This document shows positions 8,412-16,005 of a stretch of 29,320 bases of DNA, piece by piece (position 1 is the stretch's first letter; every line of letters begins with the position of its first letter). The stretch is from positions 1 through 29,320 of the forward strand of contig DAOWFB010000051.1 of assembly GCA_030638205.1 (NCBI GenBank), read 5' to 3'. The notes beneath the pieces were generated by a model. The model was not told the origin of the DNA, searched no databases, and worked only from the letters and a program-made list of their open reading frames with translations. Both the position numbers and the translations under genes were made by a program. This stretch comes from Thalassospiraceae bacterium. GTDB lineage: Bacteria; Pseudomonadota; Alphaproteobacteria; Rhodospirillales; Magnetovibrionaceae.

Positions 8412-8954
8412 TCACGCAAGGGTGGTATTACCATCACCCAGACTGCGTTGCATTATTACGGTATCGACCCAACGCCCAAATTTGAACCCGGTTGCATTCA
8501 ATAGCCCGACTTGTTTAAAGCCAAACCGTTCATGCAGGCGAATTGATGCATGGTTTTCGGTATCGCCAATTATAGCAATCATCTGACGAAAGCCCAGTTC
8601 GGTGCAGGTATCGATTAATTGCTCAATAAGTTTTGAGCCGATCCCTTGCCCGGTTGCGCTGGGTTCAACATAGACCGAATTTTCAACTGTGAAATTATAG
8701 GCCGAGCGTGGGCGAAAGGTCGATGCATAGGCAAATCCTAATACCCGGCCATTTATTTCGGCCACCATAAAGGGGTGATTTCTTTGCAAAATAGCATAAT
8801 GCCGACCTGTCATTTCCTGAACATCAGGCGCAGTTTCTTCAAAGCTGGAAAGGCCTCGCTCAACATGGTGGGCATAAATGCGCGTTACCGCGTCCATGTC
8901 AGCGGCTTCGCAATCTCTAATGATAATTTCAGTAGCTTGCGTTTCTTTATTCAT
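8412..8954 (-). CDS. GNAT acetyltransferase, phosphinothricin/methionine-sulfone acetyltransferase-like
   Basis: The 180-residue protein begins with the typical IIIRDCEAADMDAVTRIYAHHV start of the Pat/MddA group, followed by FEETAPD. It has the acetyl-CoA loop VEPSATGQGIGSKL (about 108-121; the Q/R-x2-G-x-G/A type) and the C-terminal GDTENHASIRLHERFGFKQVG segment. Family members N-acetylate small amino-acid-like molecules such as methionine sulfoximine, methionine sulfone or phosphinothricin. The gene starts 7 bp after the N-formylglutamate amidohydrolase gene, so the two form an operon. The pairing suggests acyl-amino-acid chemistry, but the true substrate is unknown. Confidence 0.85.
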   Translation of the reverse strand: MNKETQATEIIIRDCEAADMDAVTRIYAHHVERGLSSFEETAPDVQEMTGRHYAILQRNHPFMVAEINGRVLGFAYASTFRPRSAYNFTVENSVYVEPSATGQGIGSKLIEQLIDTCTELGFRQMIAIIGDTENHASIRLHERFGFKQVGLLNATGFKFGRWVDTVIMQRSLGDGNTTLA

Positions 8955-8961
8955 GTTTGTT

Positions 8962-9846
8962 TTATTTCTCTTTTAGTAAATCGGGGTCGATGGCCGAAAG
9001 CGTTGATATTAATTGGTCTAAGTTATTTTTTAATTCATCAAACCCGGGGCCATGGGAAACCGTGTCTTCGTTCATGTATAGCGCGCGATTAACCTCAATT
9101 TGCAGTGCGTGACGGCCAGCATATGGCTTGCCATAGTTTCTGGTTGTGAAACCGCCGGCATAGGGTTTGTTCATCACAACTCGGTAGCCAAAACTTTCTA
9201 GGGTTTCACGGGCTAGCTTTGAAACAGCACCAGCGCAAGATGTTCCATTGGCATCGCCCAGCACCATATCAACACGGTCAAGCCCGGGGTCTTTATCCAT
9301 TGGCCCACCAATAGACGGCATCGAATGACAATCGATTAACAAATAAGCGCCGAATTTTTTAACCGTGCCTTCTAATAATCCGGCCAGTGTTTCATGAAAT
9401 GGCTTGTAGCATTTTTCTATGCGTTGTTGGGCCTCGGCAAAATCGATGGCGCCTTTGTAAATATTTGCTCCATTGGTTACCACCCGGGCAATGGTGCCAA
9501 GGCCGGCACGAATTCTGGGTGATGCCACATTAATATAATCGGGCAGGGCTTGGTCAAACATGGTTGGGTCGAGCTCCCACATTTCACGGTTGGGATCCAC
9601 ATAGGCCCGGGGGAAACGCGCCAGCAATAAGGGCGAGCCTGCATCGGGCGCAGATGAATAAAGCTCATCAACAAATGCATCTTCCGAACGGCGTAGCGCT
9701 ACCGCGCCCAACACCGATGCTTTTTTAAACGCATCCGGATAAATCCGCCCGCTGTGGGGGGATGAATAAACCACGGGTGATGTTTGGCTGGCCGGCAGCT
9801 TTATTTCAACCGCCCGTTCGCTGCCATTTATAAACTGATCGCTCAT
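8962..9846 (-). CDS. N-formylglutamate amidohydrolase family protein
   Basis: A 294-residue protein of the FGase family (PF05013). Characteristic blocks are SSPHSGRIYP (about 29-38), the metal-binding-like DCHSMPSIGG (about 173-182), NKPYAGGFTTRNYG (about 226-239) and ALQIEVNRALYM (about 248-259). The best-known member (HutG type) hydrolyses N-formyl-L-glutamate in histidine breakdown. No other hut gene is nearby, and the downstream partner is an acetyltransferase, so a related N-acyl amino acid may be the substrate. It is the first gene of a two-gene leftward operon. Its upstream region holds four 12-bp tandem repeats (9882-9929). Confidence 0.85.
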   Translation of the reverse strand: MSDQFINGSERAVEIKLPASQTSPVVYSSPHSGRIYPDAFKKASVLGAVALRRSEDAFVDELYSSAPDAGSPLLLARFPRAYVDPNREMWELDPTMFDQALPDYINVASPRIRAGLGTIARVVTNGANIYKGAIDFAEAQQRIEKCYKPFHETLAGLLEGTVKKFGAYLLIDCHSMPSIGGPMDKDPGLDRVDMVLGDANGTSCAGAVSKLARETLESFGYRVVMNKPYAGGFTTRNYGKPYAGRHALQIEVNRALYMNEDTVSHGPGFDELKNNLDQLISTLSAIDPDLLKEK

Positions 9847-9881
9847 AGGTCAGTTTATACCTATGGATCGGGCCATAAACC

Positions 9882-9929
9882 AGCATATATGCCAGCGTGC
9901 ATGTCAGAATATATGCCAGAATATATGTA
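9882..9929. repeat. Four 12-bp tandem repeats upstream of the amidohydrolase gene
   Basis: Units are AGCATATATGCC (9882-9893), AGCGTGCATGTC (9894-9905), AGAATATATGCC (9906-9917) and AGAATATATGTA (9918-9929), consensus AGNATATATGCC. The first contains the palindrome GCATATATGC. The array ends 36 bp before the ATG at 9846, so it could overlap that gene's promoter. Confidence 0.7.
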
Positions 9930-9940
9930 GCGCCCGGTAG

Positions 9941-9973
9941 CCGGGGCAGTCAGGGGCTTGCCTTTGGCCCCGG
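9941..9973. other. GC-rich hairpin before tRNA-Val
   Basis: CCGGGGC (9941-9947) pairs with GCCCCGG (9967-9973), and a competing GGGGC/GCCCC pairing lies inside. No T run follows on either strand, so it is not a standard terminator. Its role is unknown. Confidence 0.35.
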
Positions 9974-10032
9974 AACGGACTAAAAATCCGCGTTCCCGAG
10001 CCATATTTTTGTGGTTAAGACACAAAATAATT

Positions 10033-10107
10033 GGGCGCGTAGCTCAGCGGGAGAGCGCCTCGTTGACATCGAGGAGGTCACTGGTTCAATCCCAGTCGTG
10101 CCCACCA
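10033..10107 (+). tRNA. tRNA-Val (anticodon GAC)
   Basis: The 75-base cloverleaf is complete: acceptor arms GGGCGCG (10033-10039) and CGTGCCC (ending at 10104) pair with one G-T. The D arm GCTC/GAGC is present. The anticodon stem CCTCG/CGAGG encloses the loop TTGACAT, so the anticodon is GAC, reading valine GUC and GUU. The T arm CTGGTTCAATCCCAG is standard. The 3' CCA is encoded. It is followed at once by a strong terminator. Confidence 0.97.
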
Positions 10108-10113
10108 TCATAA

Positions 10114-10143
10114 CCCCAGCGGAAACGCTGGGGTTTTGTTTTG
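10114..10143 (+). terminator. Terminator of tRNA-Val
   Basis: CCCCAGCG (10114-10121), loop GAAA, CGCTGGGG (10126-10133), then TTTTGTTTT. An 8-bp perfect stem with a stable tetraloop. Confidence 0.95.
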
Positions 10144-10189
10144 GGCACTTTTTATTATTCTGCACGCAGCTTCGCTGCTTCGCAGTATG

Positions 10190-10234
10190 GCCCACCATCA
10201 TAGCCCCAGCGAAAACGCTGGGGTTTTCTTTTTT
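10190..10234 (+). repeat. Second copy of the tRNA-Val 3' end and terminator
   Basis: The stretch from the last bases of tRNA-Val through its terminator (10100-10143) is repeated about 90 bp further on with only a few changes. The second copy holds GCCCACCATCATA (10190-10202), CCCCAGCG, loop AAAA, CGCTGGGG (10216-10223) and a T run. It should also work as a terminator. It is best read as the remnant of a lost tandem tRNA or of an integration event. Confidence 0.85.
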
Positions 10235-10259
10235 AATATTAATATGGTCAAATCCAAAT

Positions 10260-10943
10260 ATGAAATCATCCACCCTAAAACACGCCTTCAAATCATCCGT
10301 GCCGGTAATGTTTGGCTATGTGCCGTTGGGCATGGCGTTCGGGGTTTTGTTTCAAAATCTTGGGTTTGCTTGGTATTTGGCGGCGGTTATGGGAATTTTT
10401 GTTTTTGCCGGTGCCGCGCAATTTATGGCGGTTGGTCTTTTGGCGGCGCACGCAGGTTTTCTTGAGGTTGCGGTGTCTACGCTGGTTCTTAATTCCAGAC
10501 ACATGTTTTTTGGTATTTCATTATTAAAACGATACCGCGCCACGGGAATTAAAAAGCTTTACATGATTTTTGGCCTTACCGATGAAACCTATTCGTTGGT
10601 TACCTCTACCCACCCGCCAGCGGGCGAAGATGATCAAAATTATTATGCCGCCCTAACTGCATTTAACCATTCATATTGGGTTGTCGGCTGTGCCTTGGGT
10701 GCATTGCTAGGTGCATCGGTTGAGTTCGATGCCAGGGGGATGGATTTTGCATTAAGCGCATTGTTTATGGTTTTGCTTATTGAGCAATGGAAACAAATCA
10801 AAAATCCAATACCATTTATTATTGCACTGGCATGCGGGCTATTTTCCATATGGTTTTTTCCAGAACAAATGTTGCTAGTTGCCATTGGGTTATCCATAAC
10901 GGTTTTATTTACCGCCAAATCAAAAATTGAGATGGTAAAATGA
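10260..10943 (+). CDS. azlC: AzlC-family branched-chain amino acid exporter, large subunit
   Basis: This 227-residue polytopic membrane protein belongs to the AzlC family (PF03591). With AzlD it forms an exporter of branched-chain amino acids and analogues in the inner membrane. Conserved stretches seen are SSVPVMFGYVPLGMAFG (about 11-27), GIFVFAGAAQFMAVGLL (about 43-59), NSRHMFFG and GLTDETYSL. Hydrophobic segments cover most of the protein. The ATG at 10260 gives the normal family N-terminus; the frame stays open upstream through the tRNA but that part is not coding. No clear ribosome site precedes the ATG. The stop overlaps the azlD start by 4 bases (ATGA), showing translational coupling. 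Confidence 0.92.
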   Translation: MKSSTLKHAFKSSVPVMFGYVPLGMAFGVLFQNLGFAWYLAAVMGIFVFAGAAQFMAVGLLAAHAGFLEVAVSTLVLNSRHMFFGISLLKRYRATGIKKLYMIFGLTDETYSLVTSTHPPAGEDDQNYYAALTAFNHSYWVVGCALGALLGASVEFDARGMDFALSALFMVLLIEQWKQIKNPIPFIIALACGLFSIWFFPEQMLLVAIGLSITVLFTAKSKIEMVK

Positions 10944-11272
10944 CCGACACCCTATATTTGTTTGGCGTTATTGTGGTTATGGCTGTTGCCACTTTTGCTA
11001 CGCGTGTTTTTCCATTTGTGGCGCTTAAGGGAAGGGGCGATCACCCAACGCTTGATTTTCTTGGTCGTTATATGCCGCCAGCGGTTATGACCATTTTGGT
11101 TTTATACAGCCTTAAATCCATTGAACTGACCAATGCACCTTATGGCGCAAATGAATTAATCGCGCTTGGCATTACCACAGCAGTACATTTGTGGAAGGGA
11201 AACTCTCTTTTAAGCATAATTGCGGGAACGGTTTTTTATATGACCGCATTACAGCAGGGTCTGTTTTTGTAA
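10940..11272 (+). CDS. azlD: AzlD-family branched-chain amino acid exporter, small subunit
   Basis: A 110-residue membrane protein of the AzlD family (PF05437), the small partner of AzlC. Family features are the ATRVFPFVAL motif (about 20-29), the YMPPAVMTILVLYSLK segment (about 44-59) and AVHLWKGNSLLSIIAGT near the end. Four hydrophobic segments are visible. It overlaps azlC by 4 bases and closes the operon; the hairpin at 11278-11305 follows. Confidence 0.92.
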   Translation: MTDTLYLFGVIVVMAVATFATRVFPFVALKGRGDHPTLDFLGRYMPPAVMTILVLYSLKSIELTNAPYGANELIALGITTAVHLWKGNSLLSIIAGTVFYMTALQQGLFL

Positions 11273-11305
11273 AAAAACCGGTGAAAACTAAAAAGCTTTC
11301 ACCGG
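11271..11305. terminator. Hairpin after azlCD
   Basis: CCGGTGAAA (11278-11286) pairs perfectly with TTTCACCGG (11297-11305). The T run lies on the leftward side (complement of 11271-11277), so as an intrinsic terminator it fits leftward transcription best. On the rightward strand it still marks the azlD 3' end. Confidence 0.6.
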
Positions 11306-11351
11306 CTAAAGATAGCTGAACTTATTAACTCTCCTATTTCAGGAGAATTCA

Positions 11352-11384
11352 TTGGTATAACGAATGGGTACGAATACCAACGAA
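11352..11384. promoter_or_regulatory. Helically phased ACGAA repeats and inverted repeat before the response regulator
   Basis: ACGAA occurs at 11360, 11370 and 11380, exactly 10 bp apart. TTGGTAT (11352-11358) and ATACCAA (11374-11380) form an inverted repeat around the first two copies. Another short inverted repeat, TCTCCT/AGGAGA, lies just left (11330-11346). The cluster sits about 170 bp before the regulator start and may be an autoregulatory site. Confidence 0.35.
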
Positions 11385-11555
11385 CACACTGGAAAACATT
11401 AGTATTTTTGGAAAAAACAGGTATTGCCCGTACGGGTGACAGGGCTAGTAAATTTAGACTATTAAATTGAATATTCTTAAATTTTGCCTGCAATGCTATA
11501 ACGATTGTGCTGGGTATGTTTTGTACTCTGTAGCGGGGAAAGGGCGAGGAAACTA

Positions 11556-12194
11556 ATGCGGATACTTATTGCAGACGATCACAAATTATTTCGCGCCGGA
11601 TTAGTTCTGGTGCTTAAACAGCTTGGTGATGATTTGGAAATTTCCGAGGCTGGCTCAGGAAAAGAAGCCATTGATATGGTTGGTGCCCAGCCGCATCCGG
11701 AATTGATCTTGATGGATCTGGACTTGCCCGGCGGCAATGGAATGGAAGCATTAATTTCCATTCACGCCAGCAACCCCGAAATACCAGTTGTAATACTTTC
11801 CGCCATGGAAGATCAGGTAACTATTTCCCGGGCAATGGAATTAGGCGCAAGAGGATATATCCCTAAATCAGCATCCGGCGACGTTATGATTAATTCTCTT
11901 AAGCTGGTTATTTCTGGCGGTGTTTGTATGCCACCGGGCTTTGGTGAAAATGGTGCCAAGCGCGGAGATGGTAATGCTCCAAACTTAACCCGTCGCCAAC
12001 TTGAGGTTCTTCGTCTTATGGCGACTGGAAGCTCAAACAAGGAAATAGCCCATAACCTTGGCATTTCGGAAAATACCGTTCGCGTTCATATATCGGCAAT
12101 TATAACGGCACTTGATGCAGCAAACCGAACCGAAGCAGCATATTCTGCAATGCGAATTGGCCTTATACCGCGCGGAACGCAGCTGCTCAGCTAA
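11556..12194 (+). CDS. NarL/LuxR-family two-component response regulator
   Basis: A 212-residue DNA-binding regulator. The receiver domain (about 1-118) has acidic D7/D8, phospho-acceptor D54 (LILMDLDLP), S82 and K104. A short linker leads to a LuxR-type helix-turn-helix (about 143-200; LTRRQLEVLRLMATGSSNKEIAHNLGISENTVRVH). The ATG at 11556 follows GAGGA with 5 bases between; the frame is open further upstream, but that extension precedes the receiver start. It converges with the hybrid kinase gene, with 15 bp between the stops. Kinases of the HDLRQPLQAL type are usually partnered with LuxR-type regulators, so this is its likely partner, directly or by phosphate relay. Targets are unknown; the azlCD genes and the AapJ-like gene are nearby candidates. 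Confidence 0.92.
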   Translation: MRILIADDHKLFRAGLVLVLKQLGDDLEISEAGSGKEAIDMVGAQPHPELILMDLDLPGGNGMEALISIHASNPEIPVVILSAMEDQVTISRAMELGARGYIPKSASGDVMINSLKLVISGGVCMPPGFGENGAKRGDGNAPNLTRRQLEVLRLMATGSSNKEIAHNLGISENTVRVHISAIITALDAANRTEAAYSAMRIGLIPRGTQLLS

Positions 12195-12209
12195 TTTTTT
12201 GGGCTAATT

Positions 12210-14516
12210 TTACTTCACTAATTTTTTTTCGGCTGAATTTAAAAGCGTTCGTTTGACAGATATTAGCAAGTCTTCGGGTTTTACCGGTTTGTGTAAAATA
12301 TCAAATCCGCTTTCTTTGGCTTCGCGCAATCGTTCCGGCGCGGTATCGCCCGTAATAATTATTGCAGGAATATTTGTGTTCAATTCTTTCCTTACCTTGG
12401 TTATGGCGTCACGTCCGGTTACTCCGGCATCAAGGCGGTAATCGGCAATTATAAGATCGGGGATGACCGCGTCCGGCAATCCACCTTTGCCCCCCTTAAT
12501 TGATTTAGCGCTAAGGTTTTTAATAACGTAGGGTTTGTATCCAGAACTTTTGAGTGCCGCCACAAGCCCAGAAATAACGCTTTCATCATCTTCAATTATT
12601 GCGATACATTCTTTGTTGCCCGACACATTAATTGGTTCTTCGTGGATATCTTGAATCTTGATATCTTCATTTGCCATAGGAACAGATATGCAAAAATTGG
12701 TTCCCTTGCCAACGGTAGAAGAAAAACTAATTTCGTGACCAAGCAGCTTGCTTAGGCGCTGCACAATAGAAAGACCCAAACCCAAACCCTGCGAGCGCAC
12801 TCTTGCTTCATTATCTATTTGGTAAAAATCATTAAATATAAGGTCTTTTTCGTTTTCGGCTATTCCCGGCCCTGAATCCCACACTTCAATTCTTAATTTA
12901 CCTTCCCGGTGGCGGCAGCCAACAAGAACTCTTCCATCGCCGGCATACTTAATTGCGTTATCAATAAGGTTTCTAAGTATGGTTTCAAGCAATAGCGGAT
13001 CCGAATGAATATTGGCGGATGATGGAATGCACTTAATTTGAAGGTTGTGCTTCCATGCCACTGGCTCCATTTCAGTTGTAATGCGTTCCATAACGCCACT
13101 GATTGAAAAATCACGAACCTGTGGATGAACAACACCAGCTTCAAGCTTGGATATATCGAGAAGGGTGTTAAGTAATTCTTTTAAAGAATCAAGCGAGTTG
13201 CGAATAAGGGTAATAATTTCCTTTTTTTCAGGATCATCTTCTTTGCCATCCAGGGCAAATACAAAAAGATTAAGCGCTTGTAACGGTTGGCGCAGGTCGT
13301 GGCTAGCGGCGGCCAGAAATTTGGTTTTGGCGACGTTTGCTTGCTCTGCTTCATCGCGGGCATCAAGCAAGCTTTCTTCACGGGTGTGAATGGCGTCAAC
13401 AAAATATCCAAGCGATATGGCCATTTCTGCCAATTCATCGTTGCCCGATGTGTCTATTGGTTCATTTTCTCCGCCAGCGTGGGTCAACATGGAACGGCGC
13501 AATTGATCCAACCTGTTTAAAACAGTTTTGTTTATGTAAATAAATGTCATTACGGATATAAGAGAAGAAAGCAGCAAAAGCCCCAGCACCAAATTTTTAA
13601 TAAGAGTTAGATCGCGACTGGTTTTCTCCCCTCTTTCAGATAGTGCGGACCTTATGTTTTTTATAACTACCTCAGATGCACCAAGAAAACGTTCGGATAC
13701 GGTACGGATTTGCTTAAGCGCCGCATTAATTTTTTGCTCAGTTTCCAGTTGATTTTTCTTTAATGAAAAAAGACCCATTGGCCCGTTGCGTAGTTCGTCA
13801 ATTCTTTCGAGAAACGCCCCGCCCAATAAGCGAGCCTCCTTTGGTATGTATGGATGTTGACGTGCAACTTCTGTCATTAAATCATTTATTTTCTTTTTAA
13901 GCCTGTTCATCGGTGACATATGTTTTATATCAGTTGCCGCTGACATATTAATGAGCGCACCATTAATAAGTTCAATCCATTGTTGCATGGCACCCGAAGT
14001 AACAAAGCTTCCTGAAGGAAGGTTTATTGCAAATTGAAGGGTGACCAGATCTTCTTGCAGCAAATGAATTTCGTCATTTATTTCGTTTATGGATTTATCG
14101 TGGTTAATTCGTTCATCAACCAATAAATTAAGTGTATCGTATGAGTTGGTCAGTCGCTGTTTAAGTTCTAAAAGTTTTACCTTTTTTTCCAATGGTAAAA
14201 CATCGGAAGAAATATCATTTAAAATTTCTTCCAGCCATTTGGCATCGTCGCGAACTTTTTCAATTTCGGTAATGCGCGCCCATGTGTTTGGTGCAACAAC
14301 CAGCAATGCGCCACGTTCGGCAATTGAAACACTAATGCGACTTATCTGGGCAGCCTTTGTAAGGGTGGGTAATTCATCCCTGCTAATGGAATTGAAGCTA
14401 TTTTGAAATTGGCTAAGCGCAAAAATGGATGATCCACCACCAACGATGGCAGAAAACATGAGTATGCCAAAGGCCATAAATAGCCGTGTTGAAATTACTG
14501 CGCCAGTTTTGGCCAT
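12210..14516 (-). CDS. TorS-like membrane hybrid histidine kinase
   Basis: A 768-residue sensor kinase of the inner membrane. The first membrane helix is at about 12-34, a mostly helical periplasmic sensor region of about 270 residues at 35-305, and the second helix at 307-328. Then come HAMP (about 328-378), HisKA with H406 in ASHDLRQPLQAL, HATPase_c (N520, DSGPGIA, GLGLGLSIV) and a C-terminal receiver (about 636-755) with E642/D643/D644, phospho-acceptor D692 and K743. No Hpt domain is present, unlike TorS, so transfer to the neighbouring LuxR-type regulator would be direct or use an Hpt elsewhere. The ATG at 14516 follows GAGGAAG. A periplasmic amino-acid-binding protein is encoded divergently, which suggests a TorT/TorS-like input through a binding protein. 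Confidence 0.92.
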   Translation of the reverse strand: MAKTGAVISTRLFMAFGILMFSAIVGGGSSIFALSQFQNSFNSISRDELPTLTKAAQISRISVSIAERGALLVVAPNTWARITEIEKVRDDAKWLEEILNDISSDVLPLEKKVKLLELKQRLTNSYDTLNLLVDERINHDKSINEINDEIHLLQEDLVTLQFAINLPSGSFVTSGAMQQWIELINGALINMSAATDIKHMSPMNRLKKKINDLMTEVARQHPYIPKEARLLGGAFLERIDELRNGPMGLFSLKKNQLETEQKINAALKQIRTVSERFLGASEVVIKNIRSALSERGEKTSRDLTLIKNLVLGLLLLSSLISVMTFIYINKTVLNRLDQLRRSMLTHAGGENEPIDTSGNDELAEMAISLGYFVDAIHTREESLLDARDEAEQANVAKTKFLAAASHDLRQPLQALNLFVFALDGKEDDPEKKEIITLIRNSLDSLKELLNTLLDISKLEAGVVHPQVRDFSISGVMERITTEMEPVAWKHNLQIKCIPSSANIHSDPLLLETILRNLIDNAIKYAGDGRVLVGCRHREGKLRIEVWDSGPGIAENEKDLIFNDFYQIDNEARVRSQGLGLGLSIVQRLSKLLGHEISFSSTVGKGTNFCISVPMANEDIKIQDIHEEPINVSGNKECIAIIEDDESVISGLVAALKSSGYKPYVIKNLSAKSIKGGKGGLPDAVIPDLIIADYRLDAGVTGRDAITKVRKELNTNIPAIIITGDTAPERLREAKESGFDILHKPVKPEDLLISVKRTLLNSAEKKLVK

Positions 14517-14563
14517 TAATTAGGCTTCCTCACGTTTATTTCTCTCATTCTTAACTTAAATTA

Positions 14564-14605
14564 TATAGCCATACTTACGTATGACTATAAGTCATTAAGG
14601 CTATA
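14564..14605. promoter_or_regulatory. Nested palindromes in the kinase/binding-protein divergent promoter region
   Basis: TATAGCC (14564-14570) and GGCTATA (14599-14605) form an outer inverted repeat. Inside lie CATAC-TTAC-GTATG (14570-14583) and ATGACT-ATA-AGTCAT (14581-14595), both perfect. The 195-bp gap is the only place for promoters of the hybrid kinase and the binding protein. The symmetry fits a dimeric regulator, possibly the LuxR-type protein at 11556. Confidence 0.45.
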
Positions 14606-14711
14606 AAATGTTAGATATGTAGAATATTCAACTTAATGCGTTTATAATTTATAACTTTTATATTATTCTGCACATCAATAATAAAAAATCTTAAAATATA
14701 ATTTTTTAAGG

Positions 14712-15749
14712 ATGTTTATTTTGCGCATAATTCGATTGATGGCATTATTTTTTGCAGTTGTAATTTTTGGCATTTCATTTTTTGGACCACTCGAAGCTGC
14801 CACCATAGACAGCATTCGCGATAGAGGGTTTGTTAGTTGCGGCGTTACCGAACGCATGCCCGGCTTTTCCTCAATCCGCGAGGATGGAAAATGGTCTGGC
14901 TTGAATATCGATTTTTGCAAGGCGCTTGCAGCAGCAATTTTAAAAGATGTTAATGCAATAAAAATACAGCCATTTTGGTTAGAGGCTTTGGACGCGCGTG
15001 ATATAGATGTTTTGCATGCTGGTTCAACCTGGACACTCTCGCGTGATACCAAAAATAAAATATCTTTCCCCGGTACGGTTTTTTATGACGGTCAGGGTTT
15101 TCTTGCTCATGCCAGCATAGGTGCTAAAAACCTAAAACAGGCACGCGCAAAACAAGGACTGAAGGTTTGCGCAATAGAAGAAACGTCCACTGCCAGTAGC
15201 AATCTTAGCGAATATATAGAAACCAACAAACTTGAGTGGAAAGTGGTGCCAGTTAAAACCATGGATGGAATGTGGAGCTTCTTTTTTGGTGGTCGTTGCA
15301 ATATGACCATACATGATCGCACCGCACTTATGACCGTGCACGCCGACAGGCTTGAAGGGTCAAGCGATTATGTAGTATTTCCTGAAGTTATATCCAAAGA
15401 ACCGCTTTCCCCCGCCGTTCGTTCCGATGATAGCAGATGGGAAGATATTGTTCGTTGGACAACATTTGTAATCATAGCCGCAGAGGAACTTGGCGTTTCC
15501 TCAGATAGCGTTGACGAAATGCTAAATAACCCCTCTCCAAAAGTTGCCCGTCTTTTGGGCGCAAGCAAGGGTATAGGCAAGGGCTTGGGGCTGGATGACA
15601 AGTGGGCTTACCGAGTTATAAAACAGGTTGGAAACTACGGCGAAATATTCGAGCGTAATCTTGGTTCGAAATCAAAGTTCAAGTTAAAACGTGGATTGAA
15701 CGATTTGTGGTTTCGCGGTGGTTTGATGTTTTCACCACCTTTGCGATAG
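14712..15749 (+). CDS. AapJ-like periplasmic amino-acid binding protein (orphan)
   Basis: A 345-residue secreted protein of the solute-binding family 3, closest in pattern to AapJ, the general L-amino-acid binding protein. An N-terminal signal peptide (about 1-29, ending near LEA) precedes the mature part. The family C-terminus is plain: WAYRVIKQVGNYGEIFERN, then GLNDLWFRGGLMFSPP. No permease or ATPase genes follow, so it is not part of a complete transporter here. Beside the hybrid kinase it may act as the sensing subunit, as TorT does for TorS. The ATG at 14712 overlaps AAGG, leaving no spacing; a TTG at 14721 lies 8 bases after AAGGA and may be the real start. Confidence 0.85.
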   Translation: MFILRIIRLMALFFAVVIFGISFFGPLEAATIDSIRDRGFVSCGVTERMPGFSSIREDGKWSGLNIDFCKALAAAILKDVNAIKIQPFWLEALDARDIDVLHAGSTWTLSRDTKNKISFPGTVFYDGQGFLAHASIGAKNLKQARAKQGLKVCAIEETSTASSNLSEYIETNKLEWKVVPVKTMDGMWSFFFGGRCNMTIHDRTALMTVHADRLEGSSDYVVFPEVISKEPLSPAVRSDDSRWEDIVRWTTFVIIAAEELGVSSDSVDEMLNNPSPKVARLLGASKGIGKGLGLDDKWAYRVIKQVGNYGEIFERNLGSKSKFKLKRGLNDLWFRGGLMFSPPLR

Positions 15750-15871
15750 TTTGGCGTAACTTACCACCCCGTTGTGGCTACCATTCACATAGTGGCATAT
15801 ATCAATAAATGTGGCATAGCTCCATATGGTCGCGCCAAAATAACCACAAGTTTAATTTTGCAGTAAAAAAC

Positions 15872-15899
15872 AGTTATTTATTTATTGTAGTTATTTATT
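15872..15899. repeat. 11-bp direct repeat upstream of the PAS kinase
   Basis: AGTTATTTATT occurs at 15872-15882 and 15889-15899, 17 bp apart, within an AT-rich promoter-like stretch. GTGGCATA is also present twice, about 18 bp apart, near 15792 and 15810. Function is unknown. Confidence 0.4.
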
Positions 15900-16005
15900 A
15901 TAGTCTAGTCTGGTATGTTATATAATTTAAGTAATAGCCTAAGTATAAATACAATTGGCGATAAGCCTATGGGCTGTGTGTGCATCTTTATGAACTAGGT
16001 TTTTT

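Noticed and set aside
9882..9929. Possible CRISPR-like array
   Set aside because: Units are 12 bp, directly adjacent and imperfect, with no spacers and no cas genes nearby.
10011..10259. N-terminal extension of azlC through tRNA-Val
   Set aside because: The frame runs through a complete tRNA and two terminators. AzlC homology begins at the ATG at 10260.
11299..11493. Leftward 64-residue frame between azlD and the response regulator
   Set aside because: No ribosome site, no recognisable content, and it covers the phased repeat region. The hairpin at 11278-11305 could be its terminator but more simply marks the azlD end.
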